DNA of 64,000 nucleotides from Lachnospiraceae bacterium (lineage in GTDB: Bacteria > Bacillota > Clostridia > Lachnospirales > Lachnospiraceae): contig CABIXN010000001.1 of the NCBI GenBank assembly GCA_902362715.1, positions 193,735 to 257,734 on the forward strand, read 5' to 3'. Within the stretch, counting starts at the first letter, position 1, and every line of letters starts with the position of its first letter. The notes below the pieces were generated by a model. The model did not search any database. It was not told the DNA's origin and saw only the letters and a program-made list of their open reading frames with translations. Below, in pieces: positions 9,573-18,243 of this stretch. Made by a program: the position numbers and the translations under genes.

Positions 9573-11168
9573 TCAAGAAAAGGAATCTGCCGCCTGCAGG
9601 GTCTCAACATCCAGACAAATCAGACCGAGGTATAGTTGAAGGATATCTGACAGATCTTCAAAATGAATCGAGAATAGATTCTCCATGCGGTTTAGATGAT
9701 ACACAACATTATTGCGATGCATGTGAAGGTGTCCGGCGCAGGAATTTTTCTGGAGGTTGTGTTCTAGATAGCTGCTTAGGATTTTTAGATAATTTGTGTG
9801 TTTTTGCTTGTCGTGCTCCTTTATGTGGAGAATGCGGGAGTCTATGATGGATAAGCGGGAAAGTGCTCCCAGCTGGTGTCTGCAGGAATCATAGAGTCTG
9901 TAGTTTTTGTAAAAATAAAATGGCGGATTGGCCCCTGGGGGAGTCAACAGTAAAGGATTTGTATTTTTAGTAAATTGTGAGACAAGATTCAAGGTGGCAT
10001 CTGTCTGTTTCTGGGCAGAAGAGAGTTCAAGAATCTGACGGAAAGGCAGACTGACTGCACATATTATATGATGTAACTTCAAATCTGCAGAAAATTGTTG
10101 ATAGAGAAGGGGAAAAGATTCTGGATAAGAATGTTCTTGTATAGAGGAGTTATATAATAAAATCAGAATATGATTGTGGTAACGGAATACATAGGCATTT
10201 TCCAGATAATCCTGTATAGAGCGAATAAAGAAATCTTTAGACAGCTGCGAGGCGGCATCAAGTTTTAGCTGCAGAAGGAAAAATTGCGATTCAAAAGGAA
10301 GACCAACATAAGAGAGCCGGTCTTTTAATGAAGTAAGGTCTAAATCAGTTTCATTCATCAGGTCATTGAGCAGAGATTCGTATATATAGGAATGATTGAG
10401 ATAAGATTCCTGTTTTCTAATCAAGAGGATCGAAACATTTTCCAGAAAATTCTCCATGAGATGCTGATAGAACGTAAGATGCTCCATAGAAGGAAGCAGG
10501 AATACGCAATAGCCGCAGCAGCTTTGATTCTTTTCAATTTTGTGAATTATACTGGCATGTGTCAGTTCCGAGTTAGATTCAATGATATATTTTTGATTTT
10601 TGATTCGTTCAATCATGTTCAGACGTTCAAAAGTAGCCAGAGTCTGGGAAGGCAGAGAGCCCAGTGTCGTGGCGCTGGAAAAGACGGGATCTTCCAGATT
10701 GATATTCTGGCTGTATGCAAGTACTTTCAGACTGTTATCATAGATAATGGCGGGTAAATTAAGAAGGGCTTCACTGATATTCATCATATCCTGGAGCTCT
10801 TTTTGCTCAATTAAACAGTTGTTCATATCACGATCCCAATTCTTATAACGGATATAAATGGACTGTAAAGAGTTGAAGATAATCGCAGGTTCTGAATCTG
10901 TCTGAATCGTAATAACTGGAAAACCCTCTGGCGGAAGTATGGTCCTGCATACATAGATAAGTGCCAGGTGAACCGGCACTTCTTCTGAAATAATAGGATG
11001 TCCTTCCTGGGAAAAATACAGGTAGGAAATATCAGTCAGTTCCTTCTGGTAGGGAAGCAGTCGAATTCCTTCGAAGGAGTCTAGGTGATCTGTACAGTTG
11101 TTTGTAATAGCAATATCTTTATGTTCTTTTTGTAATTCTGTTAAAAGCATTGTTAATGTAATCTTCAT
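9573..11168 (-). CDS. PucR-family transcriptional regulator
   Basis: A 531-residue regulator with an N-terminal sensory half of unassigned fold. The C-terminal PucR-type helix-turn-helix lies at about residues 465-515 and contains the HMHRNNVVYHLNRME block that defines the family. Such proteins usually activate catabolic genes in response to a small effector. A 33-base upstream extension to the ATG at 11201 has no ribosome binding site, whereas AAAAGGAAA precedes the ATG at 11168, so the shorter form is chosen. It is divergent from the FabK-like gene, which makes it the obvious candidate regulator of the 11472-15232 operon. Confidence 0.88.
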   Translation of the reverse strand: MKITLTMLLTELQKEHKDIAITNNCTDHLDSFEGIRLLPYQKELTDISYLYFSQEGHPIISEEVPVHLALIYVCRTILPPEGFPVITIQTDSEPAIIFNSLQSIYIRYKNWDRDMNNCLIEQKELQDMMNISEALLNLPAIIYDNSLKVLAYSQNINLEDPVFSSATTLGSLPSQTLATFERLNMIERIKNQKYIIESNSELTHASIIHKIEKNQSCCGYCVFLLPSMEHLTFYQHLMENFLENVSILLIRKQESYLNHSYIYESLLNDLMNETDLDLTSLKDRLSYVGLPFESQFFLLQLKLDAASQLSKDFFIRSIQDYLENAYVFRYHNHILILLYNSSIQEHSYPESFPLLYQQFSADLKLHHIICAVSLPFRQILELSSAQKQTDATLNLVSQFTKNTNPLLLTPPGANPPFYFYKNYRLYDSCRHQLGALSRLSIIDSRILHIKEHDKQKHTNYLKILSSYLEHNLQKNSCAGHLHMHRNNVVYHLNRMENLFSIHFEDLSDILQLYLGLICLDVETLQAADSFS

Positions 11169-11215
11169 GAAATTTTCCTTTTGTCTCATAAATTTATTCA
11201 TAATATACGAAAGAA

Positions 11216-11234
11216 CCTGTATTTATTATACAGG
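11216..11234. promoter_or_regulatory. Inverted repeat near the PucR gene start
   Basis: CCTGTA-N7-TACAGG, a perfect 6+6 inverted repeat about 48 bases before the start of the PucR-type gene. It is a plausible operator half-site pair for autoregulation; function is inferred. Confidence 0.4.
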
Positions 11235-11346
11235 AAAATGGAATAGGAATCAAAACATATGTATTGTTAAAAATAACAAAGTAAGAGAAAAAATCAAAAG
11301 TAATATTTGTTTTTACACATAATGAAAAAAAATAAGGTTCAAACTA

Positions 11347-11360
11347 CAATAAATTTATTG
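11347..11360. promoter_or_regulatory. AT-rich palindrome upstream of the flavoenzyme operon
   Basis: CAATAAATTTATTG, a perfect 14-base palindrome 111 bases before the ATG at 11472. It is a possible regulator site. AT-rich palindromes of this size also arise by chance in such sequence. Confidence 0.3.
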
Positions 11361-11471
11361 AGATAAGTAAACATCATAAAGACTGAAAAATTTGAATTAG
11401 AGCAATGCTGTTACACAAAAAGAAATGAATAGGAAGCAGGACAGTAAAAAGTAGTAGGAGGACAAGAGCAA

Positions 11472-12437
11472 ATGAACAGAGTATGTGAAGTATTAAACAT
11501 TGAAAAACCTGTAATTCAGGGACCAATGGCGTGGATTTCGACTGCACCGTTGGTAGCGGCAGTATCCAATGCAGGGGGACTTGGAATTCTCGGAGTAGGA
11601 TTCGCGCCAGAACCATTTATTCGGGATCAAATTGTACAGACAAGAAAACTGACAGACAAACCATTCGGTATGAATACGATTATGATTCCAGATAATCTGG
11701 AACATATTACAACAATTATCTTAGATGAAAAACCACCAGTGGTTTATGCAGATACCATTGCCGGTCTGGATATGAAATTATGTAAAAAGTATTTTGATTT
11801 GTGGCATAGTGTGGGGTGTAAGGTCGTTGTCAAAGCTTCTTTTATTGAAGATGCTGTGATTGCAGAAAAAGCAGGAGCAGATGTGATGATTGTGAAAGGC
11901 TGGGAAGGCGGCGGGCATGTTACATTTGAAGCAACGACAGTGCTCGTACCACAGGCAGCGGACCTTATGAAAATTCCGGTTATTGCCAGCGGCGGATTAG
12001 CAGATGGAAGAGGTATGGCAGCAGCGATTGCACTTGGCGCAGAAGGATTTGAGATGGGAACTGCATTTATGGCAGCAGTGGAAACGACAGTGCATCCCAA
12101 CGTCAAGAAGGCAGTTATTGAGGCAGGAGATATGTCGACTGTCATTACCGGATACTGTACCGATGAGCCTTGCCGTCAGATTAAGAATAAACTTGCTGAT
12201 GAGATGATTGCAGTAGAAGCAAATAATACGAAGGCTGAGGCTGCTAAGAAGCTTCGTCCAATTGCAGAGAGCTCATTAAAGAAAGCAATGGCAGAAGGAG
12301 ATATGATAGACGGTGCTGTTATGGCGGGTCAGATTACAGCTCTGGTGAAAAAAGAAAGAACCTCAGCAGCAATTATTGACGAGGCATTAGCAGAGGCAAA
12401 AGAGATTTTAGCACATATCAATGAATTTCAGTTTTAG
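11472..12437 (+). CDS. FabK/nitronate monooxygenase-like flavoenzyme
   Basis: A 321-residue FMN-dependent TIM-barrel protein of the 2-nitropropane dioxygenase / enoyl-ACP reductase II family. IQGPMAWIS at residues 15-23 begins the flavin site. KGWEGGGH (142-149) carries the conserved histidine, and IASGGLADGRG (171-181) binds the FMN phosphate. In fatty-acid synthesis FabK reduces enoyl-ACP, but this gene is not beside other fab genes. It opens an operon with a PhlG-family hydrolase, a ferredoxin and a large flavoprotein. Reduction of a conjugated C=C in a catabolic substrate is therefore the favoured inference. GGAGGA precedes the ATG. Confidence 0.85.
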   Translation: MNRVCEVLNIEKPVIQGPMAWISTAPLVAAVSNAGGLGILGVGFAPEPFIRDQIVQTRKLTDKPFGMNTIMIPDNLEHITTIILDEKPPVVYADTIAGLDMKLCKKYFDLWHSVGCKVVVKASFIEDAVIAEKAGADVMIVKGWEGGGHVTFEATTVLVPQAADLMKIPVIASGGLADGRGMAAAIALGAEGFEMGTAFMAAVETTVHPNVKKAVIEAGDMSTVITGYCTDEPCRQIKNKLADEMIAVEANNTKAEAAKKLRPIAESSLKKAMAEGDMIDGAVMAGQITALVKKERTSAAIIDEALAEAKEILAHINEFQF

Positions 12438-12455
12438 ATATAAGGGGGTAAAGTG

Positions 12456-13277
12456 ATGGATAATATGCAGAAGTCAAAAGTTCTGGTCAGTGAAGAAGAT
12501 CAGCAGAAAAGTTATTTTAAATACTATCTGCAGGAACTTGCACAGGCAGAGCCAGAACATTATGAGCGATTTTTAAAGGCACCGATTTCACCAGAACAGG
12601 CATTAGCATTTTCGGACAGAAATGGTCTATTTGAAAATATGGAGGAGAAAGCAGAGATTGGATACTGCATCATGCCGGATGGTACAGGATACATAGCAAA
12701 TCTTACCAAAATGCCTGGAGTAACTACTGAAATGATAGACTGGTGGTTTGCATGGCATGGTCTGGATAATCTGCGTTATAAGATCTGGGATCCGGAAGAC
12801 CATTATAAAGCAGAGACACAAAATAAAGTCCGGGCATTGGATTTAAGCTTAAGCTACCGGGAAAGATTATGGGATACGACACATGAGATTACAGAGGATA
12901 CGGGTATGGGGCCTGACAATATTGTAATTAACTTTAAGTATCCGGGGGATGTAGGATATGATGTATCAAAAATTGGCACAAAAGCTTGTTCAACGCTAAT
13001 TGTTGGAAAAGGATTTGGCAAAGGGCAGCCGCCGCTTGCAACAATTCCAACAATTATGACACATTTTGTACGAGAAGTAGAAGGCGGCATTGAGCTTCGT
13101 TCCAGATTTTGGATGGGATGGACTTATGAAAATGGAAGAGATGTGAAAATACTTCCGGAAGGTATGCGGGTTCCGCCCATGGGACCTATGTCACTGGGGG
13201 CGCATTGTATTAAAGAGTTTACAAATCTTGCAGCAATCCTTCCACAGGTATATGCGGAGGAAAAGGATAACTTTTAA
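12456..13277 (+). CDS. DAPG/phloretin hydrolase-family (PhlG-like) C-C hydrolase
   Basis: A 273-residue protein that I assign to the 2,4-diacetylphloroglucinol hydrolase family. This zinc-dependent family cleaves C-C bonds next to a carbonyl and includes the phloretin hydrolase of the gut bacterium Eubacterium ramulus. The family-like block IDWWFAWHGLD is at 94-104. Candidate metal ligands are H116, E147 (31 residues later, the same spacing as H129 and E160 of PhlG as remembered), and H250 and E254 in an HxxxE arrangement; H203 may match a catalytic histidine. An in-frame GTG at 12453 is passed over for the ATG at 12456 behind a GGGGG site. The true substrate is unknown; acetoacetate decarboxylase is a less good alternative. 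Confidence 0.75.
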   Translation: MDNMQKSKVLVSEEDQQKSYFKYYLQELAQAEPEHYERFLKAPISPEQALAFSDRNGLFENMEEKAEIGYCIMPDGTGYIANLTKMPGVTTEMIDWWFAWHGLDNLRYKIWDPEDHYKAETQNKVRALDLSLSYRERLWDTTHEITEDTGMGPDNIVINFKYPGDVGYDVSKIGTKACSTLIVGKGFGKGQPPLATIPTIMTHFVREVEGGIELRSRFWMGWTYENGRDVKILPEGMRVPPMGPMSLGAHCIKEFTNLAAILPQVYAEEKDNF

Positions 13278-13292
13278 TGAAGGGAGATTCCT

Positions 13293-13556
13293 ATGATTCA
13301 GACAAATCATAAAATTGAATTTGACAGCAGCAGATGCATCGGCTGTCAGATCTGCTATAAAGCTTGTTTTGTGGATGTCATCCGTTGGGATGAAGAAAAT
13401 AAAAAACCAATTTTCAAATATGTAGAGGATTGTGAACATTGTAATTATTGTGAAGTGAAATGTCCTAAGGAATGTATTAAGGTCATACCGGATTATGCAA
13501 GTCAGAGCTTTCGTCAGACTTTCAACCGTTACAGTAAGTATTATAAGGGGGTGTAA
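13293..13556 (+). CDS. 2x[4Fe-4S] ferredoxin-like protein
   Basis: An 87-residue protein with two complete cluster motifs, C15-C18-C21-C25 and C47-C50-C53-C57, both spaced C-x2-C-x2-C-x3-C. The layout resembles the iron-sulfur beta subunit paired with AprA-like flavoproteins. It ends two bases before the flavoprotein gene, so the two are coupled and the protein probably passes electrons to or from that FAD enzyme. It begins 15 bases after the PhlG-like gene with a GGGAG-type ribosome binding site. Confidence 0.9.
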   Translation: MIQTNHKIEFDSSRCIGCQICYKACFVDVIRWDEENKKPIFKYVEDCEHCNYCEVKCPKECIKVIPDYASQSFRQTFNRYSKYYKGV

Positions 13557-13558
13557 GA

Positions 13559-15232
13559 ATGAAGCAGACAAAGATTGTGCAGAAGAAAATAGAGACAGAC
13601 ATTCTGATTGCAGGCGGTGGAATCGGCGGGCTGAGTGCTGCAGTAACAATCAAAGAGAATAATCCGGAGGCAGAAGTTTTGATTGTTGAGAAACAGACAG
13701 CAGGATATGCAGGAAAAGCCAACAAAGGCGGCGGCGTATTACAGTACTTTGATCTTGAGAAAACAACCCCAATGGATTTTGTTGCATATCATGCGAATAT
13801 GGTAGGATGCTATCTTGGTAATCAGAATATGATGCTGAAGTATGTTGCTATGAATAATGAGATGTTAGATAAACTGGAGGAATGGGGCGTCAAGGTTCCA
13901 AAGAACCGCATTCCAACCGGACCAATGACTTACATGGTAGGAGTAGACCTTGATATTACATTACAAGTTCGAAAAGTAGCGGCAAAGCTGGGTGTAAAAT
14001 TTATGGATAAGACAACAATATCTGATTTGCTGGTGACTAACGGAAAGATTGCAGGAGCGGCAGGCTACAATATTCTGGATGGTACATTTTATGAGTTTAA
14101 TAGTAAGCTTGTTATCATGGCTACCGGAAGTCAGAATTATCGTGTTGCATCAATGTGGAGTAATGGAAGAGGAGATGGTATTGCAGCGGCATATCGTGCT
14201 GGAGCGCAGATGAGGAATCCGGAATTTGGGAATTTTTCTCAGCTTTTCCGAGTAAATAGTAACAGAGAATGTGTTTTCGGTGAAAATGTAATGTATGATG
14301 CATATGGAGAAAATATTACGAAAAATTTCCGGCGTTTTCCTGAGGCAGATATCTCTTCTAGTGCAGTTGCGGAATGGTACAATCAGGTATCTGCAGGCAG
14401 AGGTCCAATCTATCTTCATATTGATGAGAACCCTATGACAAGTAATGAAGAAATGATGCTTCATGCATGGGAAAGACCTTATGGTTTGCGTTTCTGGGAG
14501 ATTGACTTTGAGAAAGCATCTACAGTAGATAAAGACTGGGAGGTTGTACCCGGATTTGTTGGGGAGCAGTCCCCTGTTAAAGTGGATGAAGAAATGCGTA
14601 CCACAATTGATGGAATGTATGCGATCGGGGATTTAAGCTATGGTGGATCTGCAGCACCAGGAGCAGTGCCGGCACCTCCGGGACGAAACAGAGGGTCTGG
14701 AATCCTGAACGCTGTATTTGCTGCAATCATTGCAGGAAGAAATGCGGCTTTAGCTGTAAAACAGACAAGTCAACAGCCTGTGGATACAGCACAAGTTAAG
14801 ACCTTGAAAGAGAATGCTTTTGCACCTCTTTTCAGAGAAAAGGGGATTACTGCGAAGGAACTTATCTCACAGGTGCAGGATGTGATCTGTCCGGTAGAGA
14901 ACAGTGTATATATGAGTGGGCATCGTTTAGAATCAGCACTTAGAAAAATAGAACAATTAAAGCCTCTTGTTTCAGAATTAAAAGCAGAAGATCTACATGA
15001 TATGTTGTCTTGTCATGAAGCAGAAGCAATGGTACTTTGCGCAGAAATGCAGTTTCGCGGAGCGCTGATGCGTAAGGAATCCAGAGGCTGGTTTTTAAGA
15101 GAAGATTATCCGCAGATGGATAATGACAATTGGTTAAAGTGGATCGTGTGTAAAAATGAGAATGGAACAATGGTATTTGATACAGAGGAAGTACCTATTG
15201 ATACTTATCCAATCCAGCCACCGAGATTTTAG
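13559..15232 (+). CDS. FAD-dependent oxidoreductase, AprA/fumarate-reductase-like
   Basis: A 557-residue flavoprotein. The N-terminal dinucleotide-binding GGGIGG is at 19-24 and the acidic ribose-binding residue follows at the VEK segment near 45. A second FAD contact, TIDGMYAIGDLS, lies near 350. The C-terminal domain matches the adenylylsulfate reductase alpha / succinate dehydrogenase group. The histidine used for covalent FAD in SdhA is absent (GKANKGGG there), so FAD should be noncovalent. It is coupled to the ferredoxin gene and closes the operon before a terminator. It could reduce or oxidise a C-C bond of the pathway substrate; the reaction is not known. Confidence 0.85.
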   Translation: MKQTKIVQKKIETDILIAGGGIGGLSAAVTIKENNPEAEVLIVEKQTAGYAGKANKGGGVLQYFDLEKTTPMDFVAYHANMVGCYLGNQNMMLKYVAMNNEMLDKLEEWGVKVPKNRIPTGPMTYMVGVDLDITLQVRKVAAKLGVKFMDKTTISDLLVTNGKIAGAAGYNILDGTFYEFNSKLVIMATGSQNYRVASMWSNGRGDGIAAAYRAGAQMRNPEFGNFSQLFRVNSNRECVFGENVMYDAYGENITKNFRRFPEADISSSAVAEWYNQVSAGRGPIYLHIDENPMTSNEEMMLHAWERPYGLRFWEIDFEKASTVDKDWEVVPGFVGEQSPVKVDEEMRTTIDGMYAIGDLSYGGSAAPGAVPAPPGRNRGSGILNAVFAAIIAGRNAALAVKQTSQQPVDTAQVKTLKENAFAPLFREKGITAKELISQVQDVICPVENSVYMSGHRLESALRKIEQLKPLVSELKAEDLHDMLSCHEAEAMVLCAEMQFRGALMRKESRGWFLREDYPQMDNDNWLKWIVCKNENGTMVFDTEEVPIDTYPIQPPRF

Positions 15233-15269
15233 GTATTGAAAGTATCTGATGCGGATATCATCTGCTTAT

Positions 15270-15304
15270 AAATTAGAGCCGCCTTAATGGGTGGCTTTAA
15301 TTTT
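15270..15304 (+). terminator. Intrinsic terminator of the flavoenzyme operon
   Basis: An AAATTAGAGCCGCC arm pairs (with wobble) to GGGTGGCTTTAATTTT across an AAT-type loop. It lies 38 bases after the flavoprotein stop codon. Confidence 0.8.
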
Positions 15305-15476
15305 GACTAAAGGATGTAGTTTGGAGGGAGATTGAAAAAGTAATACGATTGGTTCTATTGTAAGAGGAGAAGATTTAATAAAACTGCAGGTGGAGAGGGA
15401 AAAGGCAGTTTCTGGTATATAAGTGTTTTGGAGTTTGTGTTATAATAATTCCATTATAATACCGGGGGAAAAGAAA

Positions 15477-16409
15477 ATGACAATTGTACAAATCAAGTAT
15501 TTTATAACAGTAGTAAAATGTGCCAGTTATACAAAGGCGGCAGAACAGTTATTTATTTCTCAGCCGGCACTCAGCAGACATATTAAAAATATGGAAGAAG
15601 AATTAAATATTCAGTTGTTTTTGAGAACCAATAACGGCATACGTCTGACTCCGGCAGGCAGTTCGCTTTATGTGGGGATGCTTGATCTGTATGAAAATTA
15701 TATTGAGATGGTAAATAAGGCGGAAAAGATTCAAAAGGGATTAGACGGCACACTAAAAATAGGAATACTGGACCAGACCAATGTTTCTGATTTTATGCCT
15801 ATGATTTATCAGTATTTTCAGGAGAATTATCCCAATGTAGATCTGTGGTTTCAGGAGGGTTCTTTTAACTATCTGGTGTCAGAACTTTACAGCGGCCGGC
15901 TGGATTTGATCTATACACTGAAGTTTGAGATTGAGCGCAAAGAAGGTATTATGTATCAGTATGTTTCCCATTCCAAGGACCATATTGTTATGAGCCGTTT
16001 TCATCCCCTGGCAAAAAAGGATCAGGTAACATTGGATGATGTGAAGGACGAAACTTTTGTTTTGATTTCGGAAGAGGATAATCCGGAGTCGGCGCCTCTG
16101 ATTCTGGCTCTCTGCAAAGAACACGGGTTTGTTCCGCAGGTACATTATGCAAAATCCTTAGCAGAGCAGATTCTCTGGATCGCAGTGGGCATGGGTGTAT
16201 CTATTCTGGATTCACGAACCTATTTAAAGCTGAACCCTGATGTGAAGTTTTTTGAAATCGACAGTAACTGGGATCCGTCGCTTGTAATTGCATGGAACCA
16301 GAATAATTATAATCCGCTGCTGTCTGTTTTCATAAAAAAAATGAATGAGATACTGGGAACGGAAGAGGAAGATATTCACGGTGCCGGTCTGGAAAAGGAC
16401 AGACCATAA
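15477..16409 (+). CDS. LysR-family transcriptional regulator
   Basis: A 310-residue LysR-type regulator. The winged helix-turn-helix occupies residues 1-60 (YTKAAEQLFISQPALSRHI), followed by a periplasmic-binding-protein-like effector domain. The in-frame ATG at 15423 would add 18 unusual residues without a ribosome site. GGGGGAA sits before the ATG at 15477, so the shorter form is used. It lies between the flavoenzyme operon and the second UroD-like gene and symporter, and may control one of them. Confidence 0.9.
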   Translation: MTIVQIKYFITVVKCASYTKAAEQLFISQPALSRHIKNMEEELNIQLFLRTNNGIRLTPAGSSLYVGMLDLYENYIEMVNKAEKIQKGLDGTLKIGILDQTNVSDFMPMIYQYFQENYPNVDLWFQEGSFNYLVSELYSGRLDLIYTLKFEIERKEGIMYQYVSHSKDHIVMSRFHPLAKKDQVTLDDVKDETFVLISEEDNPESAPLILALCKEHGFVPQVHYAKSLAEQILWIAVGMGVSILDSRTYLKLNPDVKFFEIDSNWDPSLVIAWNQNNYNPLLSVFIKKMNEILGTEEEDIHGAGLEKDRP

Positions 16410-16435
16410 CGTTAGTAAAACAGAGCGAGATTTGA

Positions 16436-16464
16436 TTGACAGAAACAGGCTTTCGGAGTAAAAT
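16436..16464 (+). promoter_or_regulatory. SigA-type promoter of the HMA protein gene
   Basis: TTGACA (16436-16441) and TAAAAT (16459-16464) with a 17-base spacer, 49 bases before the ATG at 16513. Confidence 0.7.
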
Positions 16465-16512
16465 TCTGTAAAAAGGTTAGAGAAAACTAACTATAGGAAA
16501 GGACTGACAGAT

Positions 16513-16764
16513 ATGGTTAAAACGACAGTTAAAATTGATGGAATGCAGTGCGGAATGTGTGAAGCTCATATGAATGACGCCGTAAGAAATGAATTTAAAG
16601 TCAAGAAAGTAACTTCATCTCACAGCAAAAATCAGACGGAAATTATTTCAGAGGACGAGCTGGATGTACAGAAATTAAAAGACCTGATTCAAAAGACAGG
16701 CTATACTTACATAGAGTCCAAAACAGAACCCTATGTAAAAAGAGGGTTGTTTCACCGGGGGTAA
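16513..16764 (+). CDS. Small heavy-metal-associated (HMA) domain protein
   Basis: An 83-residue cytosolic protein with one HMA ferredoxin-like fold. The metal-binding loop GMQCGMCEAH contributes C13 and C16. Such proteins usually carry copper(I) or a similar soft metal, often to a P-type ATPase, but no ATPase gene is nearby. The last 15 residues are basic and atypical. It has its own promoter and terminator, so it is probably monocistronic. Confidence 0.85.
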   Translation: MVKTTVKIDGMQCGMCEAHMNDAVRNEFKVKKVTSSHSKNQTEIISEDELDVQKLKDLIQKTGYTYIESKTEPYVKRGLFHRG

Positions 16765-16802
16765 TTCAAAACATGTAAGATGTAATATTTAAGAAAATAA
16801 AA

Positions 16803-16837
16803 AACCTCACCTGCTGTCAGGTGGGTTTTTTATTTTA
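16803..16837 (+). terminator. Intrinsic terminator after the HMA gene
   Basis: ACCTCACCTG and CAGGTGGGT form a stem with one bulged T around a CTGT loop, followed by six T residues. Confidence 0.85.
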
Positions 16838-16899
16838 CAAAGCATCGCTTTTTCCTTGAGAAACTGAACAATATGGAATGTGTCAATGAGAAAGCCTGA

Positions 16900-17883
16900 T
16901 TACTTATCTTGATAAACTGTTTTTCCGCATTTTGCGATTTCATCAATCATAACATCTGTAGTCCATCCGCCGAATGGGAGGAACATAGGGAAGTAGCAGT
17001 AGCCTTCTGCCGTTTTATAAAATACTTCCCGCACTGCTTTGCGGACATCCTCTTCAGTTACAAGCCCTGCAAGAGCATCTGTCTGATATTTCTGATAGTC
17101 CGGTGTTACATGGTATCCCAGGTTCATGCCGGTGAGTTTTTTTAATTTTGGAATGTCATTGATTTCCATTCCCTGCCATGCGTCAATTCCAAGCTCCACA
17201 AATTCCGGAACAATTTCTTCCATTTTACCGCAGGAGTGCATATCAAAAAGCACGCCCAGTTCGTGGCAGCGGTCAACTGCTTTTTTGATCTGAGGTTTAA
17301 TCAGTTCTCTCCAGATATCCGGGGAAAAGAACATATTGTTCTGTGTTCCCCAGTCATCATGGAACATCAGGACATCCGGTTTATAAATTTCAATAACTTT
17401 TTCCATCAGTCTGAGTTTCCATTCCATAAATGCATTCAGAAATGCCTCTACCTCTTCCGGGTCAGTAAGAAGCGCACACAGTGCATTCTCAAATCCCATG
17501 AGCATATGCAGTCTTTCAAATGGTCCGTTTACGAACATCATTTCAAAAACTTTATTTTCACGGTCAATTTCACTGATATGATCAATTTCTTCTACACGGC
17601 TCCAGTCCCAGGCGTCCAGATCTGGGAATTTGACAACCTCCCGCCAGTCGCAGATATCTTCTAGAATCGGATCCTGAGTATGATCCGGTGCAATGGCATC
17701 TACACTTGCTTCATATTTCCACTGTACTCCGAACCAGTCAGTCCCTCCTGTTGTGTGAGGGGGGCGTTCCGCGTAAGTCTCCGGATTAAATAATACGAAA
17801 ATACCATCATCAGTAGGAAGTGCGTCAGTAGGCTCGTGACGGAAAAAGGCCAGAGCGCGTTCTTTTGGTGTCATTTCTTTCAT
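16900..17883 (-). CDS. UroD/MtaA-family protein B (putative methyltransferase)
   Basis: A 327-residue second member of the uroporphyrinogen decarboxylase/MtaA superfamily, paralogous to the gene at 8446-9438. It shares HDDWGT at 175-180, the NMFFSPDIWRE block and a HSCG motif with candidate zinc ligands H216 and C218. The open frame runs 162 bases further upstream, but AAGGAG sits eight bases before the ATG at 17883, which also begins the conserved MTPKERALAFF-type N-terminus. It is divergent from the sodium symporter gene, and the shared gap implies joint control. There is no corrinoid partner in view and the function is unproven. Confidence 0.8.
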   Translation of the reverse strand: MKEMTPKERALAFFRHEPTDALPTDDGIFVLFNPETYAERPPHTTGGTDWFGVQWKYEASVDAIAPDHTQDPILEDICDWREVVKFPDLDAWDWSRVEEIDHISEIDRENKVFEMMFVNGPFERLHMLMGFENALCALLTDPEEVEAFLNAFMEWKLRLMEKVIEIYKPDVLMFHDDWGTQNNMFFSPDIWRELIKPQIKKAVDRCHELGVLFDMHSCGKMEEIVPEFVELGIDAWQGMEINDIPKLKKLTGMNLGYHVTPDYQKYQTDALAGLVTEEDVRKAVREVFYKTAEGYCYFPMFLPFGGWTTDVMIDEIAKCGKTVYQDK

Positions 17884-18243
17884 TATCATTCTCCTTATAA
17901 AAATAATATGATTTGAAGGTACAGTTTTCAAAATAAAACCGGCAGATAAAACGCTGTGGTCTGGTTTGGAAAACTGCAATGAAAAGTCTGCGGTGTTTTT
18001 ATCTGCTTTTATTATAAAAGAGCTGTAATGACAATGCAAATTCAAAACCGGTATGGCGCTATTGAAAAATGGTATGGGGTACAGCAGAAAGACCTATACA
18101 GAAAATGTATATGGGTATTCATTTTTGATATTTGGTTTCTGTTATAGGTATTGCTACAATATAGTTATGAAAAGTTTGCATTTATTTTATCATTAATTTA
18201 CAAAATTTATTAATTATTAATAATTAAAAGAAGGGAGAAAGAG
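17884..18243. other. Divergent intergenic region between UroD-like B and symporter
   Basis: A 360-base non-coding gap. The likely symporter promoter is annotated separately. The rest is AT-rich, with a poly-purine ribosome binding site GAAGGGAG before the ATG at 18244. Apart from these signals nothing further was identified. Confidence 0.6.
18132..18160 (+). promoter_or_regulatory. Likely promoter of the symporter operon
   Basis: TTGGTT (18132-18137), 17-base spacer, TACAAT (18155-18160). The -35 is weak, which is compatible with an activator. Confidence 0.5.

Larger units (their letters stand above)
11169..11471. other. Divergent regulatory region of the PucR gene and flavoenzyme operon
   Basis: A 303-base, strongly AT-rich gap with no ORF of its own. 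It carries two short palindromes (annotated separately) and must hold both promoters. A ribosome binding site GGAGGA lies just before the ATG at 11472. No consensus SigA promoter with 17-base spacing is obvious, which fits activator-dependent transcription. Confidence 0.6.

Noticed and set aside
11744..12145. 133-residue minus-strand frame opposite the FabK-like gene
   Set aside because: It is a shadow of a strongly coding Ala/Gly-rich gene on the other strand and lacks a ribosome site.
18046..18243. N-terminal extension of UroD-like B up to 18045
   Set aside because: The extra 54 residues have no family match, and the AAGGAG site points to the ATG at 17883.
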